From Buxus sempervirens (lineage: Eukaryota; Streptophyta; Magnoliopsida; Buxales; Buxaceae), in NCBI GenBank assembly GCA_947561395.2, contig OX387184.1, positions 6,758,001 to 6,822,000 of the forward strand: a stretch of 64,000 nt of DNA. The letters run 5' to 3'. The notes below the pieces were generated by a model, which did no database searches, had not been told where the DNA came from, and saw nothing but the letters and a program-made list of their open reading frames with translations. Every line of letters begins with the position of its first letter. Within the stretch, counting starts at the first letter, position 1. A program made the position numbers and the translations under genes. This document shows positions 9,745 through 22,133 of this stretch, piece by piece.

Positions 9745-11050
9745 GGGCTTCTGAAAGCCTTTGAATTTCAGACTTTTTAAAAACTCTTGGGCTTCTGAAA
9801 GCCTTTGAATTTCAGACTTTTTCAAAACTCCTGGGCCTCTGAAAGCCTTTGAATTTCAGACTTTTTCTCAAAAATCCTTGGGCCTCTGAAAGCCTTTGAA
9901 TTTCAGACTTTTTCTCAACAACCTTCGGGCCTCTGAAAGCCTTTGAATTTCAGACTTTTTTCTTTTGGGCCTCTGAAAGCCTTTGAATTTCAGATCTTTT
10001 GGGCTTCTGAAAGCCTTTGAATTTCAGACCTTTTTCTTTTGGGCCCCTGAAAGCCTTTGAATTTCAGACTTTTTTTCTCAAAAAACTCCTGGGCCTCTGA
10101 AAGCCTTTGAATTTCAGATTTTTCAAAAATCCTGGGCCTCTGAAAGCCTTTGAATTTCAGACTTTTTCTCAAAAACTCTTTGGGCCTCTAAAAGCCTTTG
10201 AATTTCAGAACTCTTGGGCCTCTGAAAGCCTTTGAATTTCAGACCTTTTTCTTTTGGGCCGTCTATAAGCCTCTGAATTATAGACACCTATCCTTTGGGC
10301 CGTCTAAAAGCCTCTGAATTTTAGACAAATCATTTCTTTGGGCCATCTAAAAGCCTCTGAATTTTAGACACAACTCCTTTGGGCCGTCTATAAGCCTCTG
10401 AATTATAGACACATATCCTTTGGGCCGTCTAAAAGCCTCTGAATTTTAGACAAATCATTTCTTTGGGCCGTCTAAAAGCCTCCGAATTTTAGACAATCAT
10501 TTCTTTGGGCCGTCTAAAAGCCTCTGAATTTTAGACAAATAATTTCTTTGGGCCGTCTAATTTCTTTGGGCCGTCTAAAAGCCTCTGAATTTTAGACAAA
10601 TCATTTCTTTGGGCCGTCTAAAAGCCTCTGAATTTTAGACAATCATTTCTTTGGGCCGTCTAAAAGCCTCTAAATTTTAGACAATCATTTCTTTGGCCCG
10701 TCTATAAGCCTCTGAATTATAGACACATATCCTTTGGGCCTCTGAAAGCCTTTGAATTTCAGATCTTTTTCCTCGGGCCTCTGAAAGCCTTTGAATTTCA
10801 GACCTTTCTCAAAAATCTCTGGGCCTTTGAAAGCCTTTGAATTTCAGACCTTTTTCAAAAATACCCCTAGGCCTCTGAAAGCCTTTGAATTTCAGATCTT
10901 TTGCAAAAAAAAAAAAAATCCCTGGGCCTCTAAAAGCCTTTGAATTTCAGACTTTTTCCAAAAATATCCCAGGGCCTCTGAAAGCCTTTGAATTTCAGAT
11001 CTTTCTCTCTTTTGTGGGACTTGTTGGAAGCCCTAGAATATTCCAACAAT
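9745..11050 (+). repeat. Tandem array of about 30 hairpin units before gag of A
   Basis: Units of about 35-48 bp each contain a stem with a 9-base loop (GCCTTTGAA or GCCTCTGAA). Three arm types occur: TCTGAAA/TTTCAGA (about 9750-10245 and 10737-11000), GTCTAAAA/TTTTAGAC (about 10300-10680) and GTCTATAA/TTATAGAC (10261, 10386 and 10700). Arms change together, so pairing is kept. The array ends with a related single hairpin, TTGGAAGCCC...TATTCCAA, near 11023-11045, which is also found before gag of E. Confidence 0.85.
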
Positions 11051-11175
11051 TCAAAAAAAAAAAGCAAATAAAGAAAAAAAAATCCAAACTCGTGTTCACC
11101 CAGCTTGCACATAGGCATTCCTAGGCATGTGAATGAGATTAAATGGGCACTGATATTTTTCCTTTATTGTTTTGC

Positions 11176-11180
11176 CAGGT
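11176..11180 (+). promoter_or_regulatory. Probable 3' splice site before gag of A
   Basis: TTTTTCCTTTATTGTTTTGCCAG|GTACC is a polypyrimidine tract ending in CAG. From here to the gag ATG at 11233 there is no other ATG. E (30469) and B (57613) have the same arrangement, with CAG|GTAC. Confidence 0.5.
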
Positions 11181-11232
11181 ACCAAGTACACTTGCAACCA
11201 TAGCTCCTGTAACCAGATCAAGAGCTCGCGCC

Positions 11233-12416
11233 ATGAATCCCATTGAGAATGAAGATGATACTCCTCACCCAGATATGGTCCTGCTTCAGGAGCAAGTGGC
11301 AGGATTAGCCCAAATGCTAGAGAACATACTATCAGTGCAAGCCCAACAAGTTCAAGCCCAGAACCAAGCATCCACTTCCAACCAAGCACCTCCACCTCCA
11401 ATCAATATCCCACCTCCGGTTCAACCCATTCCTGAACCCATTTCTGAACCTACCCCTGAACCTATACTGATCAGGGAGGAGATGGTTGAGTCTGAGAAAG
11501 AGAATGAAAAAGAAAAGATGAGGGATGAAATAGAAAGAAAATTCATGCACAGGCTGGAGATGATCCAGGATGAAATGAGGGAAGTGAAAGGGATACGTAA
11601 CTTTGGGGGCACCAATTTTGAAGATCTGTGCCTATACCCCGATGTATGTCTACCGGCCAAGTTTAAATGCCCAGATTTTGATAAATATGATGGCACTGGC
11701 TGCCCAATGAGCCATTTGAAGTTATACTGCGGGGCTTTATGCCAGTTTGGCCGGGATGACGGCATACTAATTCAGCTCTTCCAGAGGAGTTTAACTGGAG
11801 CTGCTTTGAAGTGGTTTACCACTTTGGATCATGGGAAAATAAGAAGGTGGAAGGATTTAGCAGATTCCTTTTTGGCACAATACAGGTTCAACTCTGAGAT
11901 TATACTAGATAGGTATGATATGATGAGGATGACAAAGAGAAATGATGAGACCATAAGGCAATATGCTAAAAGGTGGAGGGAGTTGGCTGCACAAGTCAAG
12001 CCACCCGTGGGAGAACCAGAAATGATTTCAACTTTCATCATGACATTGGGGCAACCATTTTATAGTCACTTGGTGGGTCAAACTACCACCAACTTTGCTG
12101 CCCTAGTGCAAGTGGCAGACAGAATTGAAGATGGGATCAAGTCTGGGAAAATAGCTGATTATTCTGCAGTGTTGAACCAGGAAGCTTCCACCACTTTCTC
12201 TACACAGAAAAAGGAGAATGGTAATGGAAGAATAAAGAATAAAGAAGGGAGAGAAGCAGAAGTGAATATGGTGCAACTTCCCAGGGAACCCTTTCAAATA
12301 AATGTCCATCCACCTCCTATCAAGCCAACCCATCAATTTCCTTTGCTGCCTATTCAAATTAATGTCCCTTCTGCACAGCCTGTGAAGGAGGAAACAGAAG
12401 TAAGGAAGAGAAGGGA
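11233..12416 (+). pseudogene. gag: gag of element A, 5' part (interrupted by D)
   Basis: The chosen start is the ATG at 11233 (MNPIENEDD), because the frame opens earlier (11143) only within the likely leader intron. The protein has a Q/P-rich N-terminus and an acidic coiled-coil-like segment (residues about 80-115). The retrotransposon gag core is at residues about 130-320, with FEDLCLYPDVCLPAKF, FDKYDGTGCPMSHLK, LFQRSLTGAALKWF and RQYAKRWRELA, colinear with E and B gag. Gag packages the RNA in cytoplasmic particles. Element D is inserted after codon position 2 of a Glu codon, and the frame continues at 22134. Confidence 0.85.
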
Positions 12417-15400
12417 TGTAAAATCCCAAAATTTTAATGAAATTAAAATTTATGATTTTAGTAATTAAGTAATGCAAGGGCAAAATTTTACAGATTTGGA
12501 GTGGAAAGGGTTGACTTGAGTTGGGTGAACGGGTTGGTTAATTTTATTAAAATGGACGAGGGCTTGGCTAAGAATTATTATTGGTCGATTTTATGTTGAT
12601 TCAGTGGATGGAATGAGTAGAATCAAGGTATCCAAATTGTGTTAGTATAGGAAGATGCTGGAGTGGCAACCATGGGATCAAGTTTTAATCAGCTCCTTGG
12701 CGGCATCTATAAAAAGAGTCTAGTTTCAGATTGGAAGTTTTGTTGGTTTGTGGTACAACCGTATGTGAGATTTCAGAGAGAAGAAGAAGGAAAGCTGGGA
12801 TTGAGAGGTTAGATCTGGGAAGTAAGTGAGATCAGGAAGAGATCTGATCTGAACCTCTTCTCCGTTTGATGTGGAGCTGAAATACATTTGCAGCAGCAAC
12901 TTCAATTCATCTAGGAGCAGAAATCTCAGCAAGATAAATCAAAATTCAGGTAAGATTACTATAGTTAGGTTAGATTTCATTGAGAGTTATCAGAGAATCT
13001 CAGATCTGTAGAGATCTGATCAATTTATTAATTTCTACAGAAGTGTTCAATCGTTTGGTTTGAGCTGGAACCGATTTTCCCTATAGCAGCAACTTCATTC
13101 CTCTTGGAGCAAATTAACCTTGTGAATTCAGATCACCTGGGTAAGTTAGCATCAAATCTAAGGTTCTTATTTAATTCTAGTGATAATAGAGATCAGATCT
13201 CAGATCTGAGGTGAGTTGTTTGGATTGAGGTCAATTTCAGAAAATAAAGGTTGGCGGCTGTATTGGTTTTGGTTGCTGAAGGTGTGATTGACAAATTGAG
13301 AGAGGTTGAGCTGGGAATTACCTTCAATCAGGTAAGTAGCATAAATTGATTCGGTTTAGATGTTTTGAATTGATGTTGAATTGAATCAGAATAAATATTT
13401 GATCGTACCCTGTTTCTGGTTAGTAATTGACGCCTGAGCATGAGTAGCCTCTAAATAGGTTTCAAATGAAACTTAAAAGTAGAGTTGCTGATTTATTAGA
13501 TGAAATGAAGTGTACTGTGGGTAGCATTCTTTTTCTTTAGATTTATAAACGAAAATTTTATATTAAATTGGATCTAAATCTGCTATACGTAATTTTGGCA
13601 TTTATGATCAATTGTAACTAATGTCGCTCCACTATATGATCCAATTCGGTTTTCATTATCTCTGAAGAACTGAACGAACTTCAATTCTCTCTCTATCTCT
13701 CTCTTCCCAATTTTTCCGAATAATTACTGTTATGCCTATTTTCAATACATGCCAGTACTGGTTTATGCCGACCAGTTCCAGGGCTGGTACCATGGTCATT
13801 ACAGTCAGATTTGAGACTACAGCAGTCAAGCACCAGATAGTGTTCGCTTACAAAACTTGTTTTCCAAGCTTTTAAATTAACAGAATCCGAAGTTAAAAGA
13901 AAACTTAATTACATGACACTACATCACACCTTTCTCACTTAGCCAGGCTTATTTGAAGCTTGTGGCATTATTATATTCAGAATGTGAGTTTGGAGGATTT
14001 CCAATGTTGGATAATTGTCCATCCGATTTAAGAACAATCATTTAGTTAATAGGAGGTGATTCGGTGGATAGTATGTAGGGTGGTTTCACTTGAGGAATGT
14101 TGTCAGTCATAGCAATTCAGTTTTTACTGGGACATTGCTTTGGAGGTATAGCTTCGCAATGTAGAATATACGTAGCAAGCTGTCACTATGATATTAGTTA
14201 TTGTGAGAGTGGTTTAAATAAATGGGCAAAAGCGGTCAGGTCTTTCCCTAAGAAATATAATTGTGTTTCTTTCTCTAAGTTTATGTGATTTCTCCTATTT
14301 GTCTAGGATACAAGTCTCGTATTTGGGGTACCCATGCTGGTTATGGCAAAAGTTCTTGTGTGTCCTATCTCCCTCCTAGTCTTCTAAAAAGCTGTCTTGT
14401 GATTCTTTTCTTAAATGAGATCCAAGGCCAAGCGAGCATAGTGAGTTGAAATCCTTATTTGGAGATCATAATCATGCATTCTTGAACACTTGCTTGACTA
14501 AGAAATTTGGATGCTAGACTTTGGGTCACATTCTCTTTCGGATTCCTCTTTTACATGCATATATAATGAACACATCTACCCTTCCGTTTTTCCCTCAGTT
14601 TGGTTTGGAAGCCTCCAATTTCTTCCCAGTCAAGACATTTTGTTCCGACTGTAAGTTATAAACAAAACTAATATTAATGATGTTCTTCAGAAGAGGAAAT
14701 GCAGGGCATTTATAGGTCTGTATTTTGTGCATGAGATTCAGAGCCTGCTGTTGCCTTATTGTTATACAATGATATAAGAAGGGAGATAGAGAGTCATTGT
14801 CTCCAGCTCTTGGAACTTTTGTGGATTATTGCAGCTGCCGTAAGTCAAATGTACAAGTGGAAACCATTGGGATGGGGGTGTAAGAGGTAGATCATTTTTC
14901 AATTCTTATGCCATGTCATCATGTGGGATATTTGGAGAGTAATAGGAAGATATTCAAAAAAACTAAACTTGAGGAAGCAAGTAAAGGACTATTTAGGAAT
15001 AAACAAATGGGATTTGAGTGAAATTTTAGGATGCTGAGGTAAGTGTATAAAAGGAGTTATAAAAGAATACAAAGGGTTAAAGGAAGGCATTGAGAATAAA
15101 AAATAGAAAATGTTGTTTTGAGTAAAGTATCTACATGAGAGTTACGGTTTGGGCATAAAAACCAGTTATATAAGACTACATTTAGTGTAGGAAGTAAATT
15201 CTGATTTTTCATCTTTTTGAATTGCTGGTTTAATCGAGGTTTGGCAGTTTTACAACTTTGACTATAAAAAGGGAATTTTATGCAATACTTCGAAAAAGGA
15301 CTTGAAATCAAATTAATTTGGATAAATGTGATTATTGGTTTTCTTCAAGTACTTGAACGATGTTTTTGAGAGTTCTTTGATGGTTTGATGGTCATCTTAC

Positions 15401-16319
15401 CTCCGTGTATCTCGGAGATGCCCTGTGTATCTCGGGATGTTGTTACCTCCGTGTATCTCGGGGATGCCCCGTGTAGCTCGGGATGATATGATTGAGATTG
15501 AGATGGATTGTGCTTACTAGATTTCTTTATTGGTTTTGGTTTTAGAGTCTAGTGGGCATAGCTCGATATGGATCCATGTTAGGAGCTAGATAGTGGGAAG
15601 GATTGTTCTTTGCTAGTCCTAACACTTTGTTCACGCACGCGTTCCATCGTGTATCTCGATGAGGCCTTCTCTGTATCTGGTTGGTTGCGGCTATGATGGG
15701 ATAGTACATGCCAACCCATTACTGTATCTGGATGGGTTCTTCCGCAATAAGTCGATGACCGTGTAGCTCGGCTTCGCTCATAAGCCGGAAGGTGGCATAG
15801 TGAGCATGGTCTTATACTAGTTAAAGGCAGTCTTATTTCATGAGTCCCGTAGAGACTTATTAACTGCTGTTTTGATGTTACACATGCGATTGTTAAAACT
15901 GGATTATTCTTGTATCTTATACTGATCGATGAATTACTGTTGGATTATTCTGATTATTCAGAAAAGATGTGTTATCGCTACGGTTGCATGATTTACAACT
16001 GTTGCATATTTTAGAACTGATAAACTGTATTTTAGCATGCATGTGCTGCTTACTGGGATATCCGTATCTCATTACGTTCTGTTTTGTTTTGTTTTCAGTT
16101 TCTGGTAAGGATGGCACCCGCGGGTATATGCTTAGTTCATGTGAGTTAGTATTGGTTATGGTATTTTATTGTTAAGCTTGGGTTATAGTGCACTCTGATT
16201 ATCCAGTTATTGATTGATTCATGTTTTTCCTTCACTCTGATTTGCTATCCTGGGTTATATAATAACCTTCGGAGATAAGTTACGGTTTTACCTACGTAAC
16301 TTGGATTCGGGGTGTTACA
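12417..16319 (+). repeat. 5' LTR of element D
   Basis: 3903 bp, ends TG...CA. A TATA box (TATAAAAAG) lies at 12708. Three donor-like GGTAAG sites follow at 12950, 13141 and 13332. The first two are each preceded by a similar sequence (GCAGCAACTTCA...GGAGCA), suggesting a duplicated leader exon. At about 15398-15485 and 15645-15770 the words GTGTATCTCGG, GTGTAGCTCGG and CTGTATCTGG recur about ten times. Confidence 0.9.
12708..12716 (+). promoter_or_regulatory. TATA box of the D LTR
   Basis: TATAAAAAG in the context CGGCATCTATAAAAAGAGTC. The same site lies in the 3' LTR at 18517. It is about 240 bp before the first donor-like site. Confidence 0.65.
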
Positions 16320-16321
16320 GA

Positions 16322-16333
16322 TGGTATCAGAGC
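16322..16333 (+). other. Primer-binding site of element D
   Basis: TGGTATCAGAGC starts 2 bp after the LTR. It is the standard plant site complementary to initiator methionine tRNA. This differs from A, E and B and shows that D belongs to another lineage. Confidence 0.9.
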
Positions 16334-18212
16334 ATATCAGAGTTGTGAATGGAAACATGATATAGGAATAGGAAACCCTAGGATGGCCTTGGGGGTTGAA
16401 TGCTCGTTAGATAGCACCTTTAAAGCAGGAATTTAGGTTGAGAGTGTTCCTTTTACATCTATGGTAATATTTATTATTGTTAAAGGTAAGTTACTCGTTC
16501 TCTTATACTATATCTATTCTGTGGAGATATGGAATCTTATTTGAGATGTGGAGTATTATTTATATTATTAATTTTGTATAAAAAAAAAAAAGGTTAATGA
16601 AGTTCTATTCAAAAGGAAATTGAAGATTCTGAGAAGTAGTGATGAGGAGATAAACAGTAAGATGAAAATTTTTGGAGATGTGAGATAATTGCAATTATTA
16701 TTGAGAATATTGGAAACATTAATTTGGTGATAGTTGATTAAGCATGCCTACTATTGTATGCTTAATTGAATGATGAGCCAGATGTATATAGCTATACTTG
16801 AGTAGTGTAAAGGCATCGGCCAATGCTGAACAGATACTTGGGTATTAAGCTTTATACAAATGGGGTATGTAATGTAATATCTATATATAATCAAGAAATT
16901 GTTTTGTGCTATATTGCTTAAATTAAGCTAGAAGGGGATTTACATGATTTCTTCCCTATTCTTCATATAGGTGCACATATATGAAAAGGGTGGGAGACAG
17001 CAAGTCATGATATTCTCTTCTGAGTTATTTTCGTTTTATTAGTAAGTATGGATATTGAGAGTAAGAAATTATAAGTGGTTAAATTTATGAGGATTATTGA
17101 GGATTCATTGGTAATTTAGAAAATTAGTGAAGGCGCGGCGGAAGCACAGTGGATCTAAAAGATAAAGGATGGAATATCTATTATTAGAAGAATTTTCCAT
17201 GTTAGAATTTAGTATTGGCAAATATGATGTTCAGATTTATAATATTGGAGGAAATATCTTTGAGAAATAAGGAGAGGTATACCAATCATAAGAATTCGAT
17301 ATGCCTATTATCTCAAAGAAAATATAATGAGAAATTTATAGAGAATTTTCCTTCGGATTTTAGTTTTGTGATTGATTCTAACAAAGAAGGCAATGAAATT
17401 TTCAGTGGTGATAGATGTGAGGATTATTTCTAGGAATTGAAGTTACACTAGTTTATAGCTTTAGTTTTTGGTTATGCTTTTGGTAGTGAGGATTTATATA
17501 ATTGATGAGATGCCTTTCAAGTTGGTTTCGGCTGTGTGAAAATTACCATAGGAAGGAGTGGGTACCTTGTGTTCCTTTAGAAGGGATTTATTTCATTTAT
17601 GATCTAGGTTTGAAATTATAGGGGTGGCATTTAAGTTGGTGGCATGGTTATATTAAGGTAAGACTAGAAATAATTTCAAATCCAAAAGTTGGTGATATAT
17701 TCTAGTTTAGTGGAACCTTAAAATGAGATAGAGGAGCAGGAGAGAGTCATCGTGACAATATGATATAATACTAATCCTCATTATTCTTCGGCTCACGAAA
17801 TCCTAGTCCCTTTATATATGGTTATGAAATTGCAAAGAGGCTCACAAGAAAAAAATCAACATTCATAGTGGTGGATTGATTATAGCATGGGCTATGGGGA
17901 TTCCGATTGATTTAATATTCTTGGGAGAAATAAATATCAGACTCACTTTGAGACACATTAGCAGAGATGAAACTGTCTTAGATTTAGGGTATAAGGATGA
18001 GTTATTGAGTTTTGAGCTAGTATCAGTGTGCAAGAGGGTGCACAGATCTACAGGATGGTATACGAGGAGAAGTCGGTTCAAGTAAACATAAGCATATACT
18101 TGGGAAAGAGACGATGAGATAAAGTAGATTTATCTGGATCTGGTTATTACGTCATGAAGTGGAAACACGTGGGTGGTAGCATGATATGAAATTTCGAGGA
18201 CGAAATTTTTTT
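16334..18212 (+). other. Internal region of element D, no intact gene
   Basis: About 1.9 kb, AT-rich, with only short frames (for example 17215-17433 and 17876-18085). The stretch near 18055-18085 (GTATACGAGGAGAAGTCGGTTCAAGT) weakly resembles the coding end of chromoviral integrase (YEE.PVQ). It may therefore be a decayed remnant of pol; this is a tentative reading. Confidence 0.55.
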
Positions 18213-18223
18213 AAGGAGGGGAG
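18213..18223 (+). other. Polypurine tract of element D
   Basis: AAGGAGGGGAG lies directly before the 3' LTR start at 18226 and would prime plus-strand synthesis. Confidence 0.8.
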
Positions 18224-18225
18224 TA

Positions 18226-21200
18226 TGTAAAATCCCAAAATTTTAATGAAATTAAAATTTATGATTTTAGTAATTAAGTAATGCAAGGGCAAAATTTTAC
18301 AGATTTGGAGTGGAAAGGGTTGACTTGAGTTGGGTGAACGGGTTGGTTAATTTTATTAAAATGGACGAGGGCTTGGCTAAGAATTATTATTGGTCGATTT
18401 TATGTTGATTCAGTGGATGGAATGAGTAGAATCAAGGTATCCAAATTGTGTTAGTATAGGAAGATGCTGGAGTGGCAACCATGGGATCAAGTTTTAATCA
18501 GCTCCTTGGCGGCATCTATAAAAAGAGTCTAGTTTCAGATTGGAAGTTTTGTTGGTTTGTGGTACAACCGTATGTGAGATTTCAGAGAGAAGAAGAAGGA
18601 AAGCTGGGATTGAGAGGTTAGATCTGGGAAGTAAGTGAGATCAGGAAGAGATCTGATCTGAACCTCTTCTCCGTTTGATGTGGAGCTGAAATACATTTGC
18701 AGCAGCAACTTCAATTCATCTAGGAGCAGAAATCTCAGCAAGATAAATCAAAATTCAGGTAAGATTACTATAGTTAGGTTAGATTTCATTGAGAGTTATC
18801 AGAGAATCTCAGATCTGTAGAGATCTGATCAATTTATTAATTTCTACAGAAGTGTTCAATCGTTTGGTTTGAGCTGGAACCGATTTTCCCTATAGCAGCA
18901 ACTTCATTCCTCTTGGAGCAAATTAACCTTGTGAATTCAGATCACCTGGGTAAGTTAGCATCAAATCTAAGGTTCTTATTTAATTCTAGTGATAATAGAG
19001 ATCAGATCTCAGATCTGAGGTGAGTTGTTTGGATTGAGGTCAATTTCAGAAAATAAAGGTTGGCGGCTGTATTGGTTTTGGTTGCTGAAGGTGTGATTGA
19101 CAAATTGAGAGAGGTTGAGCTGGGAATTACCTTCAATCAGGTAAGTAGCATAAATTGATTCGGTTTAGATGTTTTGAATTGATGTTGAATTGAATCAGAA
19201 TAAATATTTGATCGTACCCTGTTTCTGGTTAGTAATTGACGCCTGAGCATGAGTAGCCTCTAAATAGGTTTCAAATGAAACTTAAAAGTAGAGTTGCTGA
19301 TTTATTAGATGAAATGAAGTGTACTGTGGGTAGCATTCTTTTTCTTTAGATTTATAAACGAAAATTTTATATTAAATTGGATCTAAATCTGCTATACGTA
19401 ATTTTGGCATTTATGATCAATTGTAACTAATGTCGCTCCACTATATGATCCAATTCGGTTTTCATTATCTCTGAAGAACTGAACGAACTTCAATTCTCTC
19501 TCTATCTCTCTCTTCCCAATTTTTCCGAATAATTACTGTTATGCCTATTTTCAATACATGCCAGTACTGGTTTATGCCGACCAGTTCCAGGGCTGGTACC
19601 ATGGTCATTACAGTCAGATTTGAGACTACAGCAGTCAAGCACCAGATAGTGTTCGCTTACAAAACTTGTTTTCCAAGCTTTTAAATTAACAGAATCCGAA
19701 GTTAAAAGAAAACTTAATTACATGACACTACATCACACCTTTCTCACTTAGCCAGGCTTATTTGAAGCTTGTGGCATTATTATATTCAGAATGTGAGTTT
19801 GGAGGATTTCCAATGTTGGATAATTGTCCATCCGATTTAAGAACAATCATTTAGTTAATAGGAGGTGATTCGGTGGATAGTATGTAGGGTGGTTTCACTT
19901 GAGGAATGTTGTCAGTCATAGCAATTCAGTTTTTACTGGGACATTGCTTTGGAGGTATAGCTTCGCAATGTAGAATATACGTAGCAAGCTGTCACTATGA
20001 TATTAGTTATTGTGAGAGTGGTTTAAATAAATGGGCAAAAGCGGTCAGGTCTTTCCCTAAGAAATATAATTGTGTTTCTTTCTCTAAGTTTATGTGATTT
20101 CTCCTATTTGTCTAGGATACAAGTCTCGTATTTGGGGTACCCATGCTGGTTATGGCAAAAGTTCTTGTGTGTCCTATCTCCCTCCTAGTCTTCTAAAAAG
20201 CTGTCTTGTGATTCTTTTCTTAAATGAGATCCAAGGCCAAGCGAGCATAGTGAGTTGAAATCCTTATTTGGAGATCATAATCATGCATTCTTGAACACTT
20301 GCTTGACTAAGAAATTTGGATGCTAGACTTTGGGTCACATTCTCTTTCGGATTCCTCTTTTACATGCATATATAATGAACACATCTACCCTTCCGTTTTT
20401 CCCTCAGTTTGGTTTGGAAGCCTCCAATTTCTTCCCAGTCAAGACATTTTGTTCCGACTGTAAGTTATAAACAAAACTAATATTAATGATGTTCTTCAGA
20501 AGAGGAAATGCAGGGCATTTATAGGTCTGTATTTTGTGCATGAGATTCAGAGCCTGCTGTTGCCTTATTGTTATACAATGATATAAGAAGGGAGATAGAG
20601 AGTCATTGTCTCCAGCTCTTGGAACTTTTGTGGATTATTGCAGCTGCCGTAAGTCAAATGTACAAGTGGAAACCATTGGGATGGGGGTGTAAGAGGTAGA
20701 TCATTTTTCAATTCTTATGCCATGTCATCATGTGGGATATTTGGAGAGTAATAGGAAGATATTCAAAAAAACTAAACTTGAGGAAGCAAGTAAAGGACTA
20801 TTTAGGAATAAACAAATGGGATTTGAGTGAAATTTTAGGATGCTGAGGTAAGTGTATAAAAGGAGTTATAAAAGAATACAAAGGGTTAAAGGAAGGCATT
20901 GAGAATAAAAAATAGAAAATGTTGTTTTGAGTAAAGTATCTACATGAGAGTTACGGTTTGGGCATAAAAACCAGTTATATAAGACTACATTTAGTGTAGG
21001 AAGTAAATTCTGATTTTTCATCTTTTTGAATTGCTGGTTTAATCGAGGTTTGGCAGTTTTACAACTTTGACTATAAAAAGGGAATTTTATGCAATACTTC
21101 GAAAAAGGACTTGAAATCAAATTAATTTGGATAAATGTGATTATTGGTTTTCTTCAAGTACTTGAACGATGTTTTTGAGAGTTCTTTGATGGTTTGATGG

Positions 21201-22128
21201 TCATCTTACCTCCGTGTATCTCGGAGATGCCCTGTGTATCTCGGGATGTTGTTACCTCCGTGTATCTCGGGGATGCCCCGTGTAGCTCGGGATGATATGA
21301 TTGAGATTGAGATGGATTGTGCTTACTAGATTTCTTTATTGGTTTTGGTTTTAGAGTCTAGTGGGCATAGCTCGATATGGATCCATGTTAGGAGCTAGAT
21401 AGTGGGAAGGATTGTTCTTTGCTAGTCCTAACACTTTGTTCACGCACGCGTTCCATCGTGTATCTCGATGAGGCCTTCTCTGTATCTGGTTGGTTGCGGC
21501 TATGATGGGATAGTACATGCCAACCCATTACTGTATCTGGATGGGTTCTTCCGCAATAAGTCGATGACCGTGTAGCTCGGCTTCGCTCATAAGCCGGAAG
21601 GTGGCATAGTGAGCATGGTCTTATACTAGTTAAAGGCAGTCTTATTTCATGAGTCCCGTAGAGACTTATTAACTGCTGTTTTGATGTTACACATGCGATT
21701 GTTAAAACTGGATTATTCTTGTATCTTATACTGATCGATGAATTACTGTTGGATTATTCTGATTATTCAGAAAAGATGTGTTATCGCTACGGTTGCATGA
21801 TTTACAACTGTTGCATATTTTAGAACTGATAAACTGTATTTTAGCATGCATGTGCTGCTTACTGGGATATCCGTATCTCATTACGTTCTGTTTTGTTTTG
21901 TTTTCAGTTTCTGGTAAGGATGGCACCCGCGGGTATATGCTTAGTTCATGTGAGTTAGTATTGGTTATGGTATTTTATTGTTAAGCTTGGGTTATAGTGC
22001 ACTCTGATTATCCAGTTATTGATTGATTCATGTTTTTCCTTCACTCTGATTTGCTATCCTGGGTTATATAATAACCTTCGGAGATAAGTTACGGTTTTAC
22101 CTACGTAACTTGGATTCGGGGTGTTACA
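18226..22128 (+). repeat. 3' LTR of element D
   Basis: 3903 bp, the same length as the 5' LTR. The stretches compared, including all predicted short peptides, are identical. Followed by target duplication AGGGA (22129-22133). Confidence 0.9.
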
Positions 22129-22133
22129 AGGGA

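Larger units (their letters stand above)
12417..22128 (+). mobile_element. Element D: non-autonomous LTR retrotransposon with 3.9-kb LTRs
   Basis: LTRs 12417-16319 and 18226-22128 are each 3903 bp, begin TGTAAAATCC and end GGGGTGTTACA. The target duplication AGGGA is at 12412-12416 and 22129-22133. LTRs make up 80% of the 9712 bp. The internal 1906 bp carry no intact gag or pol. The ending ATTTCGAGGACGAAATTTTTTTAAGGAGGGGAG and the iMet primer site resemble Tekay/Del chromoviruses, so D is probably a deletion derivative mobilised by such a relative. I noticed no LTR differences in the parts compared and the predicted peptides of the two LTRs are identical, implying a very recent insertion. Confidence 0.9.
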
